Both the position numbers and the translations under genes were made by a program. The notes under the pieces are model-generated. The model was not told where the DNA came from. It made no database searches and saw only the letters and a program-made list of their open reading frames with translations. A stretch of DNA of 43,617 bases from Treponema sp. JC4 (GTDB taxonomy: Bacteria > Spirochaetota > Spirochaetia > Treponematales > Treponemataceae), in contig NZ_AJGU01000021.1 in assembly GCF_000260795.1 (NCBI RefSeq), positions 1 to 43,617 of the forward strand. Reading direction: 5' to 3'. This document shows, in pieces, positions 8,528 through 16,463 of this stretch (its first letter is position 1; the number at the start of each line of letters is the position of its first letter).

Positions 8528-9553
8528 TTGCCTAAAACACAAAAAGCCATGAAAAAGATGGAAAAGCGGGCTGTCTCGAACCTTGCGCAGAATTTCTCTT
8601 CTGCCTTCCGTTCAATCGGCTCTGCCTTTGTTAAACTTTTTCGTATTTTTGACAGCAAATTAACAATAATGATTGTTCCTCACTCACAGAGCAAAGTCCT
8701 GAATTTTCAGACTAATGTATTCGCCCTTTTATTCGGACTTTTGCTTTTTATCGGAATCCTTGTTTCTTTCTTCTATTTCAATCATCATTCAATTTCTGCA
8801 AACATGCAGATTAACAGCCTTACAGAACAGAACCGCGCAACCCTTGCCAGCCTTGATGAACTTCGTGATGAAAATGCCAACCTTTTCCAGGCAGCAAAAC
8901 GATTCCAGACTTCACTCTCACAGAGTCTTTCACTTTTAGGAATCTCTCAGGGTGAAAACACAAACAATTCTACAATTTCTTCAAGCGACCTTTCATCAAT
9001 GTTTAATTCTACAGAAATTGCAAAAGGAACAACCCGCGAACTTGCTGATATCCGTGAACTTACTTCTTACCTTGAAAACTCAATTGAACCAATCGAGCAG
9101 GTTGGTAAGATGCTTAAAACCCAGCAGAACCTTTTTACAGAAATTCCTAGTATCAACCCTGTAAAGAATCCTAACGTTCACGTTTCAATGCCTTTCGGTC
9201 CTAACGTTCACCCGCTTAACGGAAACTGGTACATTCACAAGGGTATGGACTTTTCTACCTGGCGTTCAGGTGACCCTGTAATGGCAACTGCCAGCGGTCA
9301 GGTTGTAACTGTAGGTTTTGATAACAGTTTTGGTAACTTTGTAATCATCAAACATAACCACGGTATTTATACACGTTACGCACACTTAAGCTCATTCAGA
9401 GTAAAGCGCGGCCAGCTTGTTGACCAGGGACAGATTATCGGAAACATCGGTAACACAGGTATTTCTACTGGTCCTCACCTTCACTATGAAGTTCACATCG
9501 GTTCTGATGTAGTAGATCCTGCAAAATACATCAACATAAATCTTCAGAAGTAG
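8528..9553 (+). CDS. M23 (LytM-type) peptidoglycan peptidase, membrane-anchored
   Basis: This zinc endopeptidase is predicted to cut peptide cross-links in the periplasmic cell wall. Residues ~60-85 form one hydrophobic anchor, followed by a coiled-coil region (about 95-190) and the M23 domain (about 220-335). Metal and catalytic motifs are intact: HKGMD near residue 235, YARYAHL-like YTRYAHL, and GPHLHYEV (HxH) near 315. The start is TTG, chosen because GAGG lies a suitable distance upstream; an in-frame ATG seven codons later is possible. It is followed after 6 bp by a bactofilin, a pairing seen in other bacteria, where the scaffold is thought to place the hydrolase for cell-shape control. 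Confidence 0.92.
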   Translation: MPKTQKAMKKMEKRAVSNLAQNFSSAFRSIGSAFVKLFRIFDSKLTIMIVPHSQSKVLNFQTNVFALLFGLLLFIGILVSFFYFNHHSISANMQINSLTEQNRATLASLDELRDENANLFQAAKRFQTSLSQSLSLLGISQGENTNNSTISSSDLSSMFNSTEIAKGTTRELADIRELTSYLENSIEPIEQVGKMLKTQQNLFTEIPSINPVKNPNVHVSMPFGPNVHPLNGNWYIHKGMDFSTWRSGDPVMATASGQVVTVGFDNSFGNFVIIKHNHGIYTRYAHLSSFRVKRGQLVDQGQIIGNIGNTGISTGPHLHYEVHIGSDVVDPAKYININLQK

Positions 9554-9559
9554 GCTTTT

Positions 9560-9970
9560 ATGGCATTCAAAATTGACGACATTTCAATCAACACAATCAT
9601 TGGTGGCGGTTCGGCAATTCAGGGAAACATAAAAGTTAACGGCTTTGTCCGCGTAGACGGCGATATTGACGGTAACCTTGATACAGACGGAAACATCATT
9701 ATCGGTGAAAACGCAAGAATTCGCGGAAATGTAAATGCAAAGGCAATCATTGTAGGTGGAATCATCCTTGGTGATGTTTTTGCCAACGAAAGCGTAAAAC
9801 TCCTTTCAAAAGCCGCAGTTGTCGGAGACATTGTTACTCACAAAGTTCAGATTGATGATAACGCCCTCTTCCACGGAAACTGTATCGCAGTAAAAGATGA
9901 TGAAGAATACACACGCCTTTCTTCAGAATTCCTCCAGTCTAAGGCAATTAAACAAAAGGCAGCGCTTTAA
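9560..9970 (+). CDS. Bactofilin
   Basis: Bactofilins are small cytoskeletal proteins that polymerise without nucleotide through a right-handed beta-helix. This 136-residue protein has the typical repeat of hydrophobic-Gly strands between residues 12 and 115 (IQGNIKVNGFVRVDGDIDGN, then GENARIRGNVNAKAIIVGG), with short polar tails. It lies between the M23 peptidase and YaaR with spacings of 6 bp and a 1-bp stop/start overlap. The context suggests it positions the peptidase at the inner membrane. Spirochaete bactofilins have been linked to helical cell shape, so a morphology role is a reasonable inference. Confidence 0.93.
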   Translation: MAFKIDDISINTIIGGGSAIQGNIKVNGFVRVDGDIDGNLDTDGNIIIGENARIRGNVNAKAIIVGGIILGDVFANESVKLLSKAAVVGDIVTHKVQIDDNALFHGNCIAVKDDEEYTRLSSEFLQSKAIKQKAAL

Positions 9971-10539
9971 TGGCAGAAATTGATTCTTTAGGAAGTAATT
10001 TTTACTATGCCGGAGTTCAGAACTCCCAGAATCAGGCGCTGAAAAATCAAAAGGCAGAAAAAGCTGAAAAAACAAAGGGCTCAAAGTTCACAGATTTTAT
10101 GAAGGGCACAAAAGCGGAGGAAACTTCTTCTCCAAACGGACTGCCTGCTGAAATTCAGACAATGAACATTGATGAAGCGGTTATCTTTTTGCGAGACCGC
10201 GTAGACAATGCAGGAAACGCCCTTTCAGAAGAACTTTCAAAAGAAAATCTTGAAAATTTTAAGGAAGCCGTAGGGCAATTCATTAAGTATATTGTAGATA
10301 ATAACTTTGAAGTGAATGCCCGCAAGCCCCGCCGAATGCAGATTGTTTCTCCGACAAACTTTTTTTCAAACTATTCACTGCCGGCACATCCTAAAGACCC
10401 GAAAGTTCAGATCAATGTAATCAATGAAAAACTTGATAACCTGACACGTGATATGCTGAGCACCCAGATGAATAACCTGAAAATTCTTGCCCAAGTCAAT
10501 GAAATCAAGGGTTTAGTTGTCGACTTGCTCCGCTCCTAA
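9970..10539 (+). CDS. YaaR-family protein (DUF327)
   Basis: This small cytoplasmic protein has an unknown biochemical role. The first ~60 residues are polar and lysine-rich. The conserved part follows: MNIDEAVIFLRDRVDNAG near residue 60, then EAVGQFIKYIVDNNFEV and a basic RKPRRMQIVSP segment, ending in helices (INEKLDNLTRDMLSTQM). This order matches the YaaR family of Bacillus, which also lies close to the PSP1 gene yaaT. Here the PSP1 gene is directly downstream, so the yaaR-yaaT neighbourhood is kept in a distant phylum. The start overlaps the bactofilin stop by one base, so it is translationally coupled. Confidence 0.8.
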   Translation: MAEIDSLGSNFYYAGVQNSQNQALKNQKAEKAEKTKGSKFTDFMKGTKAEETSSPNGLPAEIQTMNIDEAVIFLRDRVDNAGNALSEELSKENLENFKEAVGQFIKYIVDNNFEVNARKPRRMQIVSPTNFFSNYSLPAHPKDPKVQINVINEKLDNLTRDMLSTQMNNLKILAQVNEIKGLVVDLLRS

Positions 10540-10543
10540 ATGC

Positions 10544-10549
10544 TATAAT
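10544..10549 (+). promoter_or_regulatory. Extended -10 before the PSP1 gene
   Basis: TATAAT preceded by TGC repeats the ATGCTATAATT word found before the M23 gene (8483-8492). It lies 25 bp before the PSP1 start codon, leaving a short leader. No good -35 is visible. It suggests a second promoter inside the run. Confidence 0.5.
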
Positions 10550-10573
10550 TCTACACATTAAAGTTGGTAAAAA

Positions 10574-11491
10574 ATGAGTGATATTTTTGAAAGTGATATA
10601 GACGATCAGACAGAAAACCTTTCTGAACTTGAAGATGATGAGGGGATTTCTGATACTTCCGAATTAACAATAGATACTCCCCTATATAACCTTAAGCTGG
10701 ATTATTCCTGCGAAACCGTTTACGCAAAGGTTCCGGAAAAAATCAATCTTAAGGCTGGTGATTTTGCTATTATTCCTACCCGCTACGGTAAGGATATGGC
10801 CCGCGTACTTGGAATTGCAAAAAAACCAATGGGAATCAAGCAGTCTGATATTGTAACTGTTGAACGCAAGGCAAACGAAAAAGATTTAGAAAAACGCGCA
10901 GAACTCAAACAGAAGGAAAAAGATGCCTTCCCTATTTTTAAGGAAAAAGTTGCCGCTCACAAGCTTGAAATGAAGCTGGTTGAAGTTCACTTTTTAACAG
11001 AAGAATCTAAGGCCCTTTTCTTCTTCAGCTCTGATAACCGCGTAGACTTCCGCGAACTTGTAAAAGACCTTGTTTCAATTTTCAAAATGAGAATTGAACT
11101 CCGCCAGATTGGTGTACGCGACGAGTCCCGAATTACAGGCGGACTTGGAATCTGCGGTCGTCCTTTCTGCTGCCACGGTGTTTCTGATAAACTTCGACCG
11201 GTTTCAATCAAAATGGCAAAGGACCAGAATCTTTCGCTTAATTCCATGAAGATTTCCGGTCAGTGCGGACGCCTTTTGTGCTGCCTTTCTTATGAATACG
11301 ACTGGTACAACGAAGCACGCCGAAAACTGCCTAACGAAGGAGTAAGAATTTTCTACGACGGAACTGATTTTAAAATTTCCGAAGTAAACCCTCTTACTTC
11401 AATGGTAAAAATGATTGGCGAAGACGGCCGACTTCTTGAAGTTAATGCTAAACGCTTTTATAAAGAAAATAATCGCTGGAAAATTAATTAA
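10574..11491 (+). CDS. PSP1-domain protein, RicT/YaaT-like
   Basis: PSP1 proteins include RicT (YaaT), part of the Bacillus Ric complex that supports RNA maturation and competence/sporulation phosphorelay. After an acidic ~35-residue lead, the PSP1 fold begins near residue 45 (YNLKLDYSCETVYAKVPEKI). The conserved cysteine-rich part reads GLGICGRPFCC and, further on, SGQCGRLLCCLSYEYDWY. These cysteines correspond to the ones proposed to bind an iron-sulfur cluster in the Bacillus protein. RicA and RicF are not in this window. It sits next to yaaR, as in Bacillus, and downstream of its own extended -10. Confidence 0.9.
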   Translation: MSDIFESDIDDQTENLSELEDDEGISDTSELTIDTPLYNLKLDYSCETVYAKVPEKINLKAGDFAIIPTRYGKDMARVLGIAKKPMGIKQSDIVTVERKANEKDLEKRAELKQKEKDAFPIFKEKVAAHKLEMKLVEVHFLTEESKALFFFSSDNRVDFRELVKDLVSIFKMRIELRQIGVRDESRITGGLGICGRPFCCHGVSDKLRPVSIKMAKDQNLSLNSMKISGQCGRLLCCLSYEYDWYNEARRKLPNEGVRIFYDGTDFKISEVNPLTSMVKMIGEDGRLLEVNAKRFYKENNRWKIN

Positions 11492-11527
11492 TCACACCTT
11501 TTTTAACTAATAACACCTTTTTATATA

Positions 11528-11555
11528 TTGAATTTACTATAAATTGGTTTATAAT
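11528..11555 (+). promoter_or_regulatory. Promoter of the methyltransferase gene (leaderless)
   Basis: TTGAAT (11528-11533), a 16-bp spacer and TATAAT (11550-11555) form a good sigma-70-type promoter. The ATG is at 11565, so transcription should begin about 3 nt before the start codon, and no SD is visible. Confidence 0.7.
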
Positions 11556-11564
11556 TGTTAACGT

Positions 11565-12305
11565 ATGATTTATATAAAAAAATGGCTTGAAAATTACGGT
11601 GAACTCTTTCCGATTGCAGACTCGCAGATTGATTTTTTTCAAAAACTAGGCAAGGAATTTACTTCTCCTGCCAAATTTGTAAGCCTTGAATGTGGCACGG
11701 CTTTACTTGCCCAGGAACTTCTGATGCACAATTTTGATGTTACTGCCACAGACTCTTTTAAAGAATTCATTGATTTAATTAAAATTAAAACAGCAAATAC
11801 AGAACCAAAAATTAAGGCCTTCAACCTTTTTCCACAGGACATTGGCCGCTACCTTGGTAAAAACTTCTATAATATTATCTATTTTGGTGATTACCGCGTT
11901 GTTTTTATGCGCGACAAAATCTACATTTCAAAACTTATGATGGACGCAAAGGCAATGCTTACAGACGGCGGCTATCTGATTTTTGATTTGATTAATTTTA
12001 CAAAATTTGACTTTTCTAAAGACGAAATACACCTTCCAAAGAAAACTTCTTCCAGAGCAAGCCTGCATTCCTGGATTACAAAGGATAAGGAAAATGTAAC
12101 TTACCTTTTGAATCAACAGGTTGAAACTTCCAATGGAAAAATTATTGATGAAGTAAAAGATGAGCCTATTACTCCTATCAGCCTTGAATCTTTCCAGAAA
12201 TTTGCAAAGGAATTAGGTTTTTCTTCATTTAATTTCTACGCAGACTACAAAATGAATCCGCTCACTGCTGATTCTGAAAAGATTGTGTGTGTTTTGAAGA
12301 AGTAA
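11565..12305 (+). CDS. Class I SAM-dependent methyltransferase-like protein
   Basis: The fold is that of class I methyltransferases, but the substrate is unknown. Motif I is degenerate: VSLECGTALLAQELL near residues 38-52, with an acidic end to strand two in VTATDSFKEF. A post-I region NIIYFGDY and a motif resembling the post-core AKAMLTDGGYLIFDLINF (near 130-145) follow. The glycine-rich loop has only one clear Gly, so activity should be checked. At 246 residues it is normal for the family. The ATG lies immediately after a strong promoter with no SD, so it is likely translated from a leaderless mRNA. It is separated from the PSP1 gene by 73 bp and is not clearly in the same operon. Confidence 0.7.
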   Translation: MIYIKKWLENYGELFPIADSQIDFFQKLGKEFTSPAKFVSLECGTALLAQELLMHNFDVTATDSFKEFIDLIKIKTANTEPKIKAFNLFPQDIGRYLGKNFYNIIYFGDYRVVFMRDKIYISKLMMDAKAMLTDGGYLIFDLINFTKFDFSKDEIHLPKKTSSRASLHSWITKDKENVTYLLNQQVETSNGKIIDEVKDEPITPISLESFQKFAKELGFSSFNFYADYKMNPLTADSEKIVCVLKK

Positions 12306-12340
12306 GCGAAAAACCGTATTTTCCCAAAAAATCTCATTTA

Positions 12341-12369
12341 TTGTAAAAGTCGCTTGTTTTCATTAAAAT
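12341..12369 (+). promoter_or_regulatory. Promoter of proS (leaderless)
   Basis: TTGTAA (12341-12346), a 17-bp spacer and TAAAAT (12364-12369) lie so close to the ATG at 12377 that the transcript would start at or next to it. No SD is present. Confidence 0.6.
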
Positions 12370-12376
12370 AATTATT

Positions 12377-14191
12377 ATGAAAGCAAGTAGAACTATAATC
12401 TCGACACTGCGCGAAGCTCCAAATGACGCAGTTATTGCAAGCCATCAGCTTATGATGCGCTCTGGTCTTATCAGAAAACTTGGAAACGGTCTTTATGTTT
12501 ATATGCCGCTCGGCTACCGTTCTTTAATGAAGGTTCAGAAAATTATCCGCGAAGAACTTGATAATGCTGGTCTTTTGGAAATTAAACCTACAGTAATTCA
12601 GCCAGGCGATTTATGGCGTGAATCTGGCCGCTGGGATAAAATGAGTGGAGAAATGCTTACTGCTCAGAACCGTCAGGGTCAGGATATGGTTGTTTCTCCA
12701 ACAGCCGAGGAAGCTTTTACAGCCGTTGTTCGTGACGGACTTTCTTCTTACAAACAGCTTCCATTTACACTTTATCAGATTAATACAAAATATCGTGATG
12801 AAATCCGCCCTCGCTATGGTGTAATGCGTGGCCGTGAATTCACTATGATGGACGCTTACTCTTTTGATAAAGATGAAAAAGATTTGAATGCATCTTACGA
12901 CAATGTAGCAGCCGCTTACCGCCGCATTTTCAAACGTATGGGACTTAACACAATCAGCGTAAAAGCTGACACAGGTTCTATGGGTGGTTCTGGTTCAGAA
13001 GAGTTCATGGTAGAAAGCCCTGTTGGTGATGATACTTTGCTTTTGTGTCCTAACTGCGATTATGCAGCAAACGTAGAAAAAGCTGCCTGCGCAACAGAAG
13101 CTCCTTTGAATAACGAAGGAAAGCCTCAGGTAAAAACAGACCTTCCATATGAAGAAGTTGCTACTCCAAACGTTTTCAGCATCGAAGACATGGAAAAATT
13201 CTTCAACGCAAAGCCTACAACTTTCTTGAAATCTCTTGTTTACAAGGTTTACAACAGCGCTGTTGGCCTTACAAAACACGAATTCTACAAGAATGCAGAA
13301 ACAGTTACAGAAGGCGGACAGACTTATATCCCTGAAAGCTTTGTCTGCGTAATTATCCGCGGTGACCTTGAAGTAAACGAGGCAAAACTTGCTGCTGAAC
13401 TTAAAGCCAGCGGTGCAGAACTTGCAAGCGATGAAGATGTTCTTAAATATTCAGGTGCTCCACACGGATTTGTTGGTCCTGTTGGAATCAAAATCCCTGT
13501 AATTGCAGATAAATCTACTGTTGATATGCACGACTGTATTACAGGTGCCGGAAAAGCAGGTTACCATATTACACACGTAGAACCAGGCCGCGATTTTACT
13601 CCATTCATGACTGCAGATGTTCGTACCTGTAAAGAAGGCGACAAATGTCCTGACTGTGGCGGAACTTTCTACATGAAGAAAGGTAATGAGCTTGGACATA
13701 TCTTTAAGCTTGGAACAAAATATACAAAATCAATGAACGTAACCTACCTTGCAGAAAACGGAAAACCTGTTACACCTCTTATGGGTTGTTACGGAATTGG
13801 TGTTGACCGTACTCTTGCAAGTATCATCGAAGGTCATAATGATGATAAAGGTATCTGCTGGCCAATGAGCGTTGCTCCATATCAGGTTGCAATCATCCCT
13901 ATTCAGTACAAGGGTCAAATGCAGGAAGTTGCAGACAAACTTTACGACGAGCTTACAAAAGCCGGCGTAGAAGTTCTTCTTGACGACCGCAACGAACGAC
14001 CTGGTGTTAAGTTCACAGACTCTGAACTTATCGGTTACCCTGTTCGCATTATTGTTGGTGACAAGAACCTTCCTAACGTTGAATTTAAGATTCGTACAGC
14101 AGAAGCCGCAGAAATGGTACCTGCAACAGAAGCCGCTAAAAAGGCCGCTGACTATGTAAAGGAAGAATTGGCAAAATTAAATAATTTTTAA
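12377..14191 (+). CDS. proS: Prolyl-tRNA synthetase, bacterial type with editing insert
   Basis: This class II enzyme charges tRNA-Pro in the cytoplasm. The 604-residue length and a large insert between motifs 2 and 3 show the bacterial type with an INS editing domain that clears Ala-tRNA-Pro. Motif 2 is in RDEIRPRYGVMRGREFTMMDAYSF (near residues 135-160, first part). Motif 3 is in MGCYGIGVDRTLASI near 465. The anticodon-binding domain starts about residue 500 (PYQVAIIPIQYK). Two CxxC pairs are present: CPNCDY near 217 and CPDCGG near 421. ATG directly follows a -10 box and lacks an SD. The 25-bp perfect inverted repeat downstream may end transcription. Confidence 0.96.
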   Translation: MKASRTIISTLREAPNDAVIASHQLMMRSGLIRKLGNGLYVYMPLGYRSLMKVQKIIREELDNAGLLEIKPTVIQPGDLWRESGRWDKMSGEMLTAQNRQGQDMVVSPTAEEAFTAVVRDGLSSYKQLPFTLYQINTKYRDEIRPRYGVMRGREFTMMDAYSFDKDEKDLNASYDNVAAAYRRIFKRMGLNTISVKADTGSMGGSGSEEFMVESPVGDDTLLLCPNCDYAANVEKAACATEAPLNNEGKPQVKTDLPYEEVATPNVFSIEDMEKFFNAKPTTFLKSLVYKVYNSAVGLTKHEFYKNAETVTEGGQTYIPESFVCVIIRGDLEVNEAKLAAELKASGAELASDEDVLKYSGAPHGFVGPVGIKIPVIADKSTVDMHDCITGAGKAGYHITHVEPGRDFTPFMTADVRTCKEGDKCPDCGGTFYMKKGNELGHIFKLGTKYTKSMNVTYLAENGKPVTPLMGCYGIGVDRTLASIIEGHNDDKGICWPMSVAPYQVAIIPIQYKGQMQEVADKLYDELTKAGVEVLLDDRNERPGVKFTDSELIGYPVRIIVGDKNLPNVEFKIRTAEAAEMVPATEAAKKAADYVKEELAKLNNF

Positions 14192-14204
14192 AATTTATTC
14201 TATT

Positions 14205-14268
14205 ATGTAAAACTGGCGCTAAGGAGTGTAGTGTGAGGCAAAAACACTCCTTAGCGCCAGTTTTACAT
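14205..14268 (+). repeat. Perfect 25-bp inverted repeat after proS
   Basis: The arms 14205-14229 and 14244-14268 are exactly complementary over 25 bp, around a 14-nt loop. Such a hairpin would be very stable in RNA and may end proS transcription or protect its 3' end. There is no long T-run after it. The downstream gene has its SD (AAGGA) six bases past the hairpin. The right arm shares GCAAAAACACTC with the palindrome at 29890-30043. Confidence 0.85.
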
Positions 14269-14283
14269 TTGTAAGGATCACTT

Positions 14284-15354
14284 ATGAAAAAATTATTATC
14301 TTCATTTTTTACCTTTATTTTATGTGCAGGTCTTTTTTCAATGCCTGTTTTTGAATCATATATCCCAGATACCTCCGGTGAATTTGTTTACTATCAGGAT
14401 AAATCTTTTGAACGCGTAAGTTACGTGGGAATCCTTTATTATGATGATGAAACCTTTCAGGTACGCTATTATGCCCCAAAAGATGAAACAAAGTTTTTGC
14501 CGGAAAAAGAAATCAATCTTCTTATCTCTGTAAATCCAGAGGCTGACCACTGGGATATGACAGGGGAACGTATTCTTACAAGCATCAGTCCTGATCCTGC
14601 AAGTGATGATGCCCAGATTGTAAACTACCTTCACGATTTACTGTATGAATTTTCTTCACGCAGAAGCCACCGTCCTGTTATCAATTTCCAGAATCAGGAA
14701 GAAGAAAGCTTCTTTTCTGATTTTGTTCAGTTTGGCGGAAACGTAAAAGTTGTTTACGACTGCGTTGTACCGCTTTTCAATATCCGTTCGATTGAAGATA
14801 CAAACGGTCAGAAAGTTTTTGCCTGTATAACTATTGGTCAGATAAAAGACACAAATGACCCGACTTTTGAAGATTTTAAAGGCTTTGAAGCAGTTGAAAA
14901 TGCAGATGAAAAGAAAGTAAAGGCATACAGCAAGGCAAAGACTCTTAATGCAGCTTTCCAGAATCAGCGTCTTACTCTGGATAAAAACTGGAATCAGCAG
15001 CTGGAAAACTTCTGGACTTTGAACGAGGATTCTTTAATTGCCCTTTCTGCAATTCCGTCTTTTTATGAAGATGCTGATAAAAATAACTGCTTTATCATCA
15101 GAAAACTGCTTTTGAGTGCCAAAGATTCTTATACAGTGTTCAGTGCCACAGAATATTTTATTAATACAGATAAAATTAAAATTGTGTCTAAGACTGCCCA
15201 GACAAACTCAAACCGCATGATTTATAACACAAAACTTCTTTGTAAGAATGAAAAAAATAAAAACCTTGATTATTTTTCAATTGCAACTTACGAGAACGCC
15301 TACAAAGCAAATCAGGGGTATTTTGAAAAAATAGTAAAATCTTATAAGAACTAA
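14284..15354 (+). CDS. Secreted hypothetical protein, 356 aa
   Basis: The function is unknown. Residues 1-20 are a signal peptide (MKKLLSSFFTFILCAGLFS), so the protein is exported; the Cys at 14 sits within the hydrophobic core, not in a convincing lipobox. The mature part has many aromatic and acidic residues, with a repeated look in its first half (EFVYYQDKSFERVSYVGILY, then DDETFQVRYYAPKD) that suggests a beta-rich module. The C-terminal half is more helical. The ATG has AAGGA upstream. It is probably co-transcribed with proS if the hairpin between them does not stop transcription. It converges on the GerMN gene. Confidence 0.8.
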   Translation: MKKLLSSFFTFILCAGLFSMPVFESYIPDTSGEFVYYQDKSFERVSYVGILYYDDETFQVRYYAPKDETKFLPEKEINLLISVNPEADHWDMTGERILTSISPDPASDDAQIVNYLHDLLYEFSSRRSHRPVINFQNQEEESFFSDFVQFGGNVKVVYDCVVPLFNIRSIEDTNGQKVFACITIGQIKDTNDPTFEDFKGFEAVENADEKKVKAYSKAKTLNAAFQNQRLTLDKNWNQQLENFWTLNEDSLIALSAIPSFYEDADKNNCFIIRKLLLSAKDSYTVFSATEYFINTDKIKIVSKTAQTNSNRMIYNTKLLCKNEKNKNLDYFSIATYENAYKANQGYFEKIVKSYKN

Positions 15355-15357
15355 TTA

Positions 15358-15450
15358 CAAAAAAAAGTGGGACGCAGGCGGAAATTAAGGGGGGACCCGC
15401 GAGGGGGTGATACCTTGATTTACGCCGTCGCTGGGACCCGCTTTTTTTTG
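15358..15450. terminator. Long imperfect palindrome between convergent genes
   Basis: An A-run and GTGGGACGCAGGCGGAAATT on the left pair imperfectly with a CCTTGATTTACGCCG...GGGACCCGC arm and T-run on the right. The centre (15391-15408) holds a second G/C-rich part. Both strands end in T-runs, as expected for a bidirectional terminator between the secreted protein (plus) and GerMN (minus) genes. It is G-rich compared with its surroundings and may belong to a dispersed repeat. Confidence 0.6.
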
Positions 15451-15460
15451 TCTTTCAATT

Positions 15461-16396
15461 TTAGAAGCTGTTTTTATTTAGTGGTGAATCTATTCTAATC
15501 CCTTCTTCACCAAGGAATTGTTTTTTCTGCCCGTTAATAAGGAACTGCACGCTGCTGACTGTTGAAAAGTTAGTAGCTGTGTAGACAATCTGCATAAGCT
15601 GATTAATCTGACCTACTGTACCTTCCTGATTAAACTCAAAATTATCACTGAAATTCAGGTAGGCAACGCCGTTACTTACGCGAGCACCAAGCAGTTTTGT
15701 TCCTTTTGGAATAAAACTTGTAAGGTTTCTTTCTGCAGCATTAGAGTAATCAGGTCCTGCAAGCAACAGATTAATTGCTGTCGTTAGCGGAGAATCATTT
15801 TTTGGAACTGAACGTTTAATCATTTTGCGGACAACAGATCCGTCTGCATCAATAACTGTAAAACAAAGCTGAAGTTCTGTTTTTGTTACAGGCTTTGGAG
15901 CAGGGGTCGGTTTGTTTTCAGTTTTTGCAGGCTGCTCAGGCTTCTTTAAAAGCTCTTCTCTTTTTGTTTCTTCCTGTGCAGTTAAATCTTCTTCTACAGC
16001 AGGGCGGTTATAGTCTGGATTCTCCTCCTCGCCCTTAAGTTCATTTATCGTAATTTTTGAATCGTAATTTTGGCTTTCAGCTTTAGTCTGCTCTTCTGCA
16101 GAGCCGTCTCCGCCTTCAGGATTTCCTTCACCTTTAAGATTCAAGATAACAGCGTCGCCGTCTTTTGTTACAGAAGGCTTAGGCTTTCCCTCCTGTTCGC
16201 TGATAAAAGTAGGAGTATTTCCAAAAACTCGGTCAAAAAATGCGGTTTCTTTAAGGTTATTTGATATCTGATCTTTTTTTACAAGGAAAGCAATAAGGAT
16301 TATTAAAAGGGCAAGCGCCACGCAGGCAGCACCAAAAAGGTTAGCCTGTTTTTTCTTGTTATTTTTTGATTTGTTATTCTGATTATTACGTAGCAT
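15461..16396 (-). CDS. GerMN-domain membrane protein
   Basis: GerMN is a small alpha/beta domain named after the spore germination protein GerM; in non-sporulating bacteria its role is unclear but envelope-related. Residues ~20-42 form a single membrane helix after a basic, Asn/Lys-rich N-terminus. A long Glu/Pro/Lys-rich linker follows (about 85-165). The GerMN domain runs from about 170 to 300, with signatures SPLTTAINLLLAGP, FIPKGTKLLGARVSNGVAYLNFS and GQINQLMQIVYTATNF. The linker suggests the domain reaches through the periplasm. No good SD precedes the ATG. It lies downstream of the nfn gene terminator, so it is transcribed separately. Confidence 0.85.
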   Translation of the reverse strand: MLRNNQNNKSKNNKKKQANLFGAACVALALLIILIAFLVKKDQISNNLKETAFFDRVFGNTPTFISEQEGKPKPSVTKDGDAVILNLKGEGNPEGGDGSAEEQTKAESQNYDSKITINELKGEEENPDYNRPAVEEDLTAQEETKREELLKKPEQPAKTENKPTPAPKPVTKTELQLCFTVIDADGSVVRKMIKRSVPKNDSPLTTAINLLLAGPDYSNAAERNLTSFIPKGTKLLGARVSNGVAYLNFSDNFEFNQEGTVGQINQLMQIVYTATNFSTVSSVQFLINGQKKQFLGEEGIRIDSPLNKNSF

Positions 16397-16420
16397 GATA
16401 ATTAATTATCGGTTAAATAA

Positions 16421-16454
16421 AAAAAAGGTTTAGAGCATAGCCCTAAACCTTTTT
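16421..16454 (-). terminator. Rho-independent terminator of the nfnAB-like operon
   Basis: GGTTTAG and CTAAACC form the stem, extended by A and T tracts on both sides. On the minus strand a T-run follows. It lies directly past the stop of the large flavoprotein gene. Confidence 0.85.
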
Positions 16455-16463
16455 CTATTAGAT

